From assembly GCA_937936675.1 (NCBI GenBank), contig CALDDL010000025.1:1-19075 (forward strand): a stretch of DNA of 19,075 bases. Direction: 5' to 3'. A program made the translations under genes and the position numbers. The notes beneath the pieces are model-generated. The model was given only the letters and a program-made list of their open reading frames with translations, did no database searches and was not told where the DNA came from. Below, in pieces: positions 14,393 through 19,075 of this stretch. Every line of letters starts with the position of its first letter. The stretch's first letter is position 1. Source of the stretch: an uncultured bacterium (GTDB lineage Bacteria; Bacteroidota; Ignavibacteria; Ignavibacteriales; Melioribacteraceae).

Positions 14393-15925
14393 TTAAATAT
14401 CAAATTTAATCCCCTGCGCCAGCGGAAGTTTAGTTCCGTAATTGATTGTGTTAGTTTGACGGCGCATATAAGCTTTCCAAGCATCAGAACCTGATTCTCT
14501 TCCGCCGCCAGTTTCTTTCTCTCCGCCAAATGCACCTCCAATTTCAGCACCCGAAGTTCCGATGTTTACATTTGCTATTCCACAATCCGAGCCTGCTGCC
14601 GATAAGAAGTATTCTGATTCTCTTAAATTATTTGTGAATATCGAAGATGATAGCCCCTGAACAACATCATTTTGAATATCAACTGCATTTGAAACATCGC
14701 CTTTATATTTTATTAGATACAGTATTGGAGCGAATGTTTCTTCCTGAACTATTTTAAAACTATTTAATGCCTCTACTAAAGCAGGTTGAACATAACATTC
14801 TGATTTGTAATTCTCTCCGGTTAGTACTTTTCCTCCGAATAAAATAGTTCCACCTTCTTTTTTTACTTCTTTCAATGCTGAAACAAATTCCTGTACCGCA
14901 CCTTTATCAATAAGCGGACCGACATGGTTTTCTGAACTTAACGGGTCTCCGATTTTTAGAGATTTATATGCTTTTACTAATGACGTTTTTACTTTATCAT
15001 AAATCGATTCATGAATTATTAATCTTCTCGTAGAGGTGCATCTTTGTCCGGCAGTTCCAACAGCTCCAAATACTATTGCAGGAATTGCAATTTTAAGATC
15101 AGCATCAGGAGTAAGTATTATGGCATTATTCCCCCCCAATTCTAAAATAGCTCTTCCAAATCTTGCGGCAATTACTTCAGCGGCATGTCTTCCTATTGCT
15201 GTTGAACCTGTGATTGAAACAAGTGGGATTCTTTTATCATTAATTAATTTTTCGCCAACGATTGAACCTTTACCAACTATAAGAGAGAATAACCCTTCCG
15301 GAAGATTGTTCTTTTTAATCACTCCTTGAATTAGATTTTGAACTGCAATAGCCGTTAAAGGTACTTTAGAAGATGGTTTCCAAACGTTTGCATTTCCGCA
15401 TACAACTGAAAGCATAGTATTCCATGCCCATACGGCAACAGGGAAATTGAATGCTGTGATTACACCCACTACTCCCAATGGGTGATATTGATCATACATT
15501 CTATGATTATCACGTTCGGAGTGCATTGTAAATCCATAAAGCTGTCGGGATAGTCCAACTGCAAAATCACATATATCAATCATCTCTTGTACTTCGCCTA
15601 AACCCTCTTGCAATGATTTACCCATTTCATAAGAAACCAATGTACCTAATGCTTCTTTATTACTACGAAGAACATCCCCTATCTGTCTGACAATCTCACC
15701 TCTTTTAGGAGCCGGAACAGATCGCCATTGAAGATAAGCTTGATGTGCTTTCTCCATTAGATAATTATAATCTTGTTCTGAAGCTTGATAAACTGAAGCA
15801 ATATACTTTCCATCTACCGGCGAATAAATATCTAATTCTCCCTGATCTTTTGTACTAAACCAACTTACACCTGTTGATGCGCCTAAATTCTTTTTTGAAA
15901 TTCCCAACTTTTTTAATAAATTCAT
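14393..15925 (-). CDS. amaB: L-2-aminoadipate-6-semialdehyde dehydrogenase (ALDH7/antiquitin type)
   Basis: NAD(P)-dependent aldehyde dehydrogenase of 510 residues that would oxidise 2-aminoadipate-6-semialdehyde (in balance with piperideine-6-carboxylate) to 2-aminoadipate. The sequence follows human ALDH7A1 in distinctive places: ITAFNFPVAVWAWN with N160, ILELGGNNAI with catalytic E262, GTAGQRCTSTRRL with nucleophile C296, and ETFAPILYLIKY. The C-terminal stretch SDCGIANVNIGTSGAEIGGAFGG is followed by GGGRESGSDAWKAYMRR and LPLAQGIKF. These separate ALDH7 from general ALDHs. AGAGG is five bases before the ATG. It diverges from L-lysine 6-aminotransferase, whose product is exactly this substrate, which makes the assignment firm. 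A seven-G run (15131-15137) in the coding strand leaves the frame intact. Confidence 0.93.
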   Translation of the reverse strand: MNLLKKLGISKKNLGASTGVSWFSTKDQGELDIYSPVDGKYIASVYQASEQDYNYLMEKAHQAYLQWRSVPAPKRGEIVRQIGDVLRSNKEALGTLVSYEMGKSLQEGLGEVQEMIDICDFAVGLSRQLYGFTMHSERDNHRMYDQYHPLGVVGVITAFNFPVAVWAWNTMLSVVCGNANVWKPSSKVPLTAIAVQNLIQGVIKKNNLPEGLFSLIVGKGSIVGEKLINDKRIPLVSITGSTAIGRHAAEVIAARFGRAILELGGNNAIILTPDADLKIAIPAIVFGAVGTAGQRCTSTRRLIIHESIYDKVKTSLVKAYKSLKIGDPLSSENHVGPLIDKGAVQEFVSALKEVKKEGGTILFGGKVLTGENYKSECYVQPALVEALNSFKIVQEETFAPILYLIKYKGDVSNAVDIQNDVVQGLSSSIFTNNLRESEYFLSAAGSDCGIANVNIGTSGAEIGGAFGGEKETGGGRESGSDAWKAYMRRQTNTINYGTKLPLAQGIKFDI

Positions 15926-15959
15926 ATAGACCTCTTTAAAATGTTCTTTGTGTGGTAAA

Positions 15960-15987
15960 ATTAAAGATATTAATGTATTATTACCAA
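15960..15987 (-). promoter_or_regulatory. candidate promoter of the ALDH7 gene
   Basis: Minus-strand TTGGTA (15987-15982) and TTTAAT (15965-15960) are spaced by 16 bases, giving a start near 15953 and a short leader. The match is moderate. Confidence 0.3.
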
Positions 15988-16011
15988 ATAGAAATAACTT
16001 TTTATTTATTT

Positions 16012-16031
16012 GATATTTTTTAAAAAATATC
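16012..16031. promoter_or_regulatory. perfect 20-bp palindrome in the divergent lysine-catabolism region (candidate operator)
   Basis: GATATTTTTTAAAAAATATC reads the same on both strands. It lies between the divergent starts of the ALDH7 and lysine aminotransferase genes, upstream of both candidate -10 elements. A dimeric regulator bound here could control both directions. The A/T tracts also suggest intrinsic DNA bending. No regulator gene lies next to it in the window. Confidence 0.45.
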
Positions 16032-16043
16032 GTTAATTAAAAA

Positions 16044-16049
16044 TATAAT
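16044..16049 (+). promoter_or_regulatory. candidate -10 element of the lysine aminotransferase operon
   Basis: TATAAT matches the sigma70 -10 consensus fully. The -35 is poor (TTAAAA, 18 bases upstream, overlapping the palindrome), which fits an activator-dependent promoter. Transcription from about 16056 would give a 130-base leader. Confidence 0.3.
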
Positions 16050-16069
16050 GAAAATAAAAAACTTTAAAA

Positions 16070-16188
16070 AACTTACCGGAAGACGAGACCTCAAAAGCTA
16101 CCTCTGTTCACGCTTTGAACAGCCATACTAAACTATGTTCCCCCAACTAATAAACTAATAATATAAATTAAACCTTAGGGGAGCTAAT
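16070..16188 (+). promoter_or_regulatory. GC-richer, hairpin-forming 5' leader of the lysine aminotransferase gene
   Basis: The stretch 16073-16145 is clearly richer in G and C than the AT-rich DNA around it. It contains CTGTTCA-CGCTT-TGAACAG (a 7-bp stem) at about 16113-16131 and a smaller CATA/TATG stem just after. TTCCCC (16138-16143) can pair with the ribosome site GGGGAG (16178-16183), which lies five bases before ATG 16189. This looks like a leader RNA able to hide or free the ribosome site. It does not match the lysine riboswitch or another class I can recall. Function is inferred. Confidence 0.35.
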
Positions 16189-17550
16189 ATGCTGATTCAC
16201 GATATTACAACAATAGATCAAGAAGTATCTACAAATATTTCCGCAAATGAAGTTCATAACACTTTAAATAAATGGATGTTAGTCGATGGCTTTGATATTG
16301 TACTAGATACAAAAAAAAGCCATGGGCTTTGGATAGTTAATGAAAAAAACGGAGATGAATACTTAGACTTTTTTTCGTTCTTCGCTTCATCACCAATTGG
16401 ATTGAATCATCCAAAACTTTTCAATAATGAATTTAGAGAACAATTAGAAACTGCTGCTCGCATAAAACCATCAAACTCCGATATTTATTCTGTGGAAATG
16501 GCTAAATTCGTTGATACTTTTGCTCGAGTTGCAAAACCATCATATATGAAGCATATATTCTTTATCGATGGCGGTGCCTTAGCAGTAGAAAATGCACTCA
16601 AAGCTGCTTTCGACTGGAAAGTAAGAAAGAATTTTCAAAAAGGTTATAAAGAAGAAAAAGGACAAATGGTAATTCACTTTAAAGAAGCTTTCCATGGAAG
16701 ATCGGGATATACTATGTCTTTAACAAATACCGATCCTGCAAAGATTAATTACTATCCTAAGTTTAACTGGCCTCGCATTTCTAATCCTAAAATAAAATTA
16801 CCGTTAAGCGATAACTTAAAATATATCAAAAAAGCTGAAGAAGATGCTGTCAATCAAATATATGAAGCAATAAAAATGTATCCCGATGAAATAGCTGCAT
16901 TAATTATTGAACCAATCCAATGCGAAGGCGGAGATAATTTCTTTAGAAAAGAGTTTTTACAAAAACTGCGTGATATAACTTTAGATAAAGATATCATGTA
17001 TATCTTTGATGAGGTTCAAACTGGCATCGGTATGACAGGTAAAATGTGGGCTTACCAACATTATGCAGAACCTGATATGATTGCTTTTGGTAAAAAAGTT
17101 CAGATATGTGGTTTTATGTCTTCAAATAGAATTGATGAAGTGGAAGATAATGTATTCCATAAATCAAGCAGAATCAATTCTACGTGGGGCGGAAATCTTG
17201 CTGATATGGTTCGCTCAAGAAAAATTCTAGAAATTATCGAAGAAGATGATTTAGTTAATAATTCTAAAATTCAAGGGAACTATCTACTCTCTCAGTTAAG
17301 ATCTCTCGAAATGGATTTCCCTGATGTTATTTCTCAATCCAGAGGACTTGGATTATTAGCGGCATTCAATTTACCATCTCGACAAGCTCGTAAATCATTT
17401 TTGAATAAACTTTATGAAAACAAACTTATAATGCTTGGATGCGGTGATACAAGCGTTAGATTCAGACCTTCATTAACTGTTACAAAAGAAGAAATTGATT
17501 TAGCTATAGAAATTATAAGAAAATCTTTAGGCGAATTAAATTTAATATGA
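16189..17550 (+). CDS. lat: L-lysine 6-aminotransferase (lysine epsilon-aminotransferase)
   Basis: PLP-dependent class III aminotransferase, 453 residues, moving the epsilon-amino group of lysine to 2-oxoglutarate to give 2-aminoadipate-6-semialdehyde and glutamate. It follows Mycobacterium tuberculosis LAT (Rv3290c) over its whole length: MLVDGFDIVLD (30-40), FFASSPIGLNHP, KPSNSDIYSV, GGALAVENALKAAFDWK (128-144), HGRSGYTMSLTNTDP with R171, and IEPIQCEGGD with gate residue E241. Further on come IFDEVQTGIG, AFGKK with PLP lysine K302, RINSTWGGNL with N330, and VRFRPSLT with R424. GGGGAG lies five bases before the ATG. The divergent ALDH7 completes lysine to 2-aminoadipate. LAT enzymes also serve ectoine-like, beta-lactam or persistence functions elsewhere; here catabolism is most likely. 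It overlaps rsmI as ATGA. Confidence 0.95.
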   Translation: MLIHDITTIDQEVSTNISANEVHNTLNKWMLVDGFDIVLDTKKSHGLWIVNEKNGDEYLDFFSFFASSPIGLNHPKLFNNEFREQLETAARIKPSNSDIYSVEMAKFVDTFARVAKPSYMKHIFFIDGGALAVENALKAAFDWKVRKNFQKGYKEEKGQMVIHFKEAFHGRSGYTMSLTNTDPAKINYYPKFNWPRISNPKIKLPLSDNLKYIKKAEEDAVNQIYEAIKMYPDEIAALIIEPIQCEGGDNFFRKEFLQKLRDITLDKDIMYIFDEVQTGIGMTGKMWAYQHYAEPDMIAFGKKVQICGFMSSNRIDEVEDNVFHKSSRINSTWGGNLADMVRSRKILEIIEEDDLVNNSKIQGNYLLSQLRSLEMDFPDVISQSRGLGLLAAFNLPSRQARKSFLNKLYENKLIMLGCGDTSVRFRPSLTVTKEEIDLAIEIIRKSLGELNLI

Positions 17551-18251
17551 TTGAAAAAGGTAAAATCTTTGTAATTGCAACTCCGATCGGCAATCTAGGA
17601 GATATATCGGAAAGAGCTATAAATACTCTTTCCGAAGTTGATTTTATTTTATGCGAAGATACGAGAGTAAGTAGAAATTTATTGAATGCAAAGAGTATCC
17701 CCTTTAAAGGGTTAATATCTTTTAATGCATTTTCGGAGGCAAAGAAAAGTAAATCGATAATAGAAAGAATAAAATCTGGAGAAAATTGCGCAATAATTAG
17801 CGATGCGGGAACTCCATGTATTTCAGACCCGGGAGAATACTTCATACGCTTATGTCATAATAATGAAATCCCTGTTATTGGTATTCCCGGAGCAAATGCC
17901 GCAATTATGGCTTTAAGTATGTCCGGTTTTCCATCGAGCTCATTTGTTTTTGAAGGTTTCCTCCCTCAGAAAAAAGGGAGACAAAAAAAACTTATCTCTC
18001 TGAGTAAAGAGGAAAGAACAATTATTTTCTACGAATCCCCCTATCGTATAAATAAATTAATTGATGAACTAATCATTTATATGCCTGAGAGATATTTGAT
18101 GGTCTTTAGAGAGTTGACTAAAAAATTTGAGGAGTACTGGTCCGGTACTCCTCAATCATTATTTGAATCTTTGCCCGAAAGGAATATTAAAGGAGAATTT
18201 GTTATAGTGATTTCTCCGTTAAATTGGTCGCCTAATTATTCTGAATCGTAA
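17547..18251 (+). CDS. rsmI: 16S rRNA (cytidine-1402-2'-O)-methyltransferase RsmI
   Basis: SAM-dependent enzyme that 2'-O-methylates C1402 of 16S rRNA in the decoding centre. The tetrapyrrole-methylase fold is clear: FVIATPIGNLGDI (8-20), CEDTRVSRNLL (36-46), ISDAGTPCISDPG (84-96), IPGANAAI (113-120) and FEGFLP (135-140). At 234 residues it lacks the C-terminal helical domain of the E. coli protein (about 286 residues), as is usual in Bacteroidota-type homologues. Its ATG overlaps the aminotransferase stop by 4 bp (ATGA), so it is translated in the lysine operon, an unusual partner. Its 3' end overlaps the convergent apt gene by 16 bp and its codons include a strong hairpin that appears to terminate apt. 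Confidence 0.95.
   Translation: MIEKGKIFVIATPIGNLGDISERAINTLSEVDFILCEDTRVSRNLLNAKSIPFKGLISFNAFSEAKKSKSIIERIKSGENCAIISDAGTPCISDPGEYFIRLCHNNEIPVIGIPGANAAIMALSMSGFPSSSFVFEGFLPQKKGRQKKLISLSKEERTIIFYESPYRINKLIDELIIYMPERYLMVFRELTKKFEEYWSGTPQSLFESLPERNIKGEFVIVISPLNWSPNYSES
18120..18155 (-). terminator. intrinsic terminator of the apt operon, lying inside rsmI
   Basis: TTGAGGAGTAC (18127-18137) and GTACTCCTCAA (18145-18155) form a perfect 11-bp stem with a 7-base loop. Read on the minus strand, the stem is followed at once by ATTTTTTAG, a good U-run. It lies about 80 bases after the apt stop, within rsmI codons near residues 194-203. On the plus strand no U-run follows, so it should not stop rsmI. 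Confidence 0.7.
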
Positions 18252-18757
18252 GTTACTAATGACTTTACTTCATAGTTCTTAAATTTTTCTCTTCCATTCA
18301 AAAAAGAAAGTTCAATTATAAAACTAATCTGTGCAATTTTAGCACCTAATTGCTCAACTAATTTGCACGCTGCAAACATTGTACCGCCGGTTGCCAAAAG
18401 ATCATCATGAAGAAGAATAACATCCCCCTCTGAAATTGAATCGGTATGCATTTCAATAGTATCAGTACCATATTCTAATACATAAGATTCGCTTACTTTA
18501 ACGTAAGGAAGTTTTCCCGGTTTTCGAATTGGGATAAATCCTGCGTTCAATCTTGAAGCTAATGCTCCGCCTAAAATAAAACCTCTTGATTCGATCCCAA
18601 CAACCTTCGTGATACCTTTATCTTTTGCAAATTCATATAATTCATCTAATGCTTGATTCATTGCAATAGGATCTTTTAATAAAGTTGTAATATCCCTGAA
18701 TATTATTCCTTCTTTTGGGAAATTGGGAACACTTCTAATAGCTGATTGTAATTTCAT
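18236..18757 (-). CDS. apt: adenine phosphoribosyltransferase
   Basis: Purine-salvage enzyme converting adenine and PRPP to AMP and pyrophosphate, 173 residues, standard length. Visible motifs are VPNFPKEGIIFRDITTLL (10-27), GIESRGFILGGALA (54-67), IPIRKPGKLP (75-84), YGTDTIEMH (96-104) and the PRPP-binding VILLHDDLLATGGT (113-126), where His117 replaces the more usual Val. GGAG lies seven bases before the ATG. It follows polX by 13 bases, so the two are probably one operon. The 3' end overlaps convergent rsmI by 16 bp. Confidence 0.95.
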   Translation of the reverse strand: MKLQSAIRSVPNFPKEGIIFRDITTLLKDPIAMNQALDELYEFAKDKGITKVVGIESRGFILGGALASRLNAGFIPIRKPGKLPYVKVSESYVLEYGTDTIEMHTDSISEGDVILLHDDLLATGGTMFAACKLVEQLGAKIAQISFIIELSFLNGREKFKNYEVKSLVTYDSE

Positions 18758-18770
18758 ATATCAACTCCGG

Positions 18771-19075
18771 TTATTTTTTGCTTATATATTTTCTAAAAGC
18801 ATTTATATCGAATGTATTTATCACTAAATCTTTTGGATAAGATACTTTCCTTGCCATTTTAATTCCATATTTATAACTCAATATACCTTCTTTACGGTGT
18901 GCATCCGGATTAATAGCTAAATAACAGCCTTTATCCATTGCATAATATAATTCTCTCCAATCTAAATCCAATCTTGAAGTAGTCGAATTTAGTTCTATCG
19001 CTACATTATTTGCAATGCATGCATCAATTACTTTTCTTAAATTAACTTTATATCCGTCTCTACTCAATAATATTC
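18771..19075 (-). CDS. polX: C-terminal part of DNA polymerase X family protein (PHP domain), cut by window edge
   Basis: Only the last 101 codons are present; the frame stays open through the right edge (ILLSRDGYKVNL...). The fragment is the end of the PHP metal-phosphoesterase domain that follows the polymerase domain in bacterial PolX. LLSRDGY, then VIDACIANNVAIELNSTTSRLDLDWREL, and the metal-binding INPDAHRKEG, then YGIKMARK match PolX better than histidinol-phosphatase. PolX repairs gaps in DNA with polymerase and 3'-5' exonuclease activity. The TTG at 19067 is not a real start because homology continues upstream of it. apt follows 13 bases downstream. Confidence 0.82.
   Translation of the reverse strand, partial: ILLSRDGYKVNLRKVIDACIANNVAIELNSTTSRLDLDWRELYYAMDKGCYLAINPDAHRKEGILSYKYGIKMARKVSYPKDLVINTFDINAFRKYISKK

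Noticed and set aside
14323..14550. 75-codon minus-strand frame at the end of the ALDH7 gene
   Set aside because: It overlaps the conserved dehydrogenase C-terminus in another frame and then crosses the spacer with its hairpin. It reads as out-of-frame dehydrogenase codons.
14018..15137. Seven-G coding-strand runs at 14018-14024 (pdxJ) and 15131-15137 (ALDH7) as phase-variable tracts
   Set aside because: Both lie in conserved Gly-Gly codons of intact enzymes that are not surface proteins; the runs are short and nothing else suggests switching.
16056..16188. Lysine (L-box) riboswitch before lysine aminotransferase
   Set aside because: The leader is shorter than the roughly 170-base aptamer, and I cannot find the conserved junction sequences. 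A different leader structure is reported instead.
18251..18290. Terminator for rsmI just after its stop
   Set aside because: Only a short imperfect stem (GTAAGT with ACTTTAC) is visible, without a proper U-run; it is too weak to call.
19065..19075. TTG at 19067 as start of a small PHP protein
   Set aside because: PolX homology (the ILL before SRDGY) continues upstream to the window edge without a stop, so the gene is truncated by the window, not small.

Overview
The window is a compact, AT-rich bacterial chromosome segment. It holds sixteen genes seen in full or nearly so and one gene cut at each end. Most genes lie on the minus strand in short operons with overlaps or gaps of a few bases. 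Base composition, GGAG/AGGA ribosome sites, signal-peptide-bearing envelope proteins and protein styles (TIGR02757/DUF2400 protein, stand-alone PqqD-like protein, GH9-type secreted protein, fatty-acid hydroxylase) suggest a heterotroph of the Bacteroidota/Chlorobiota/Ignavibacteria group. This placement is inferred from the style of the proteins, not from a marker gene. I see no tRNA, rRNA, CRISPR array, insertion sequence or phage gene.

Left part (1-5.9 kb): the 5' end of a secreted protein with a GH9-type N-terminal domain is coupled by an ATGA overlap to a fatty-acid hydroxylase superfamily gene. Divergent from these is a LeuT-like sodium:amino-acid symporter, followed by a 34-codon single-helix ORF that looks like a small symporter subunit. 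A bidirectional terminator separates this from a PcrA/UvrD helicase plus phosphofructokinase pair; the kinase carries the residues of the pyrophosphate-using type.

Middle part (5.9-12.8 kb): a peptide-use cluster on the minus strand. It contains an OPT-family oligopeptide transporter, a PqqD-like protein, a PepD-type (M20C) dipeptidase, an MFS transporter resembling the animal lysosomal dipeptide carrier MFSD1, a secreted probable beta-barrel protein and an M29-type aminopeptidase. Together these could import and hydrolyse small peptides. This part holds the clearest candidate for an uncharacterised functional unit.

Right part (12.8-19.1 kb): a TIGR02757 protein and PdxJ (pyridoxine 5'-phosphate synthase) lie downstream of an ALDH7/antiquitin-type aminoadipate-semialdehyde dehydrogenase. 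Divergent from the dehydrogenase is L-lysine 6-aminotransferase. These two enzymes make up the lysine-to-2-aminoadipate route, and PdxJ could serve the PLP need of the aminotransferase. The 263-bp divergent region has a perfect 20-bp palindrome and a GC-richer, hairpin-forming leader before the aminotransferase. RsmI overlaps the aminotransferase by 4 bp and runs tail-to-tail into apt, whose intrinsic terminator appears to lie inside the rsmI coding sequence. The window ends in the C-terminus of a PolX-type PHP domain.

Three upstream regions share a TTGAA(T/C/A)-N17-TA(T/A)ATT promoter pattern (hydroxylase, uvrD/pcrA, OPT), so housekeeping promoters here look sigma70-like. No gene-free stretch exceeds 300 bases.
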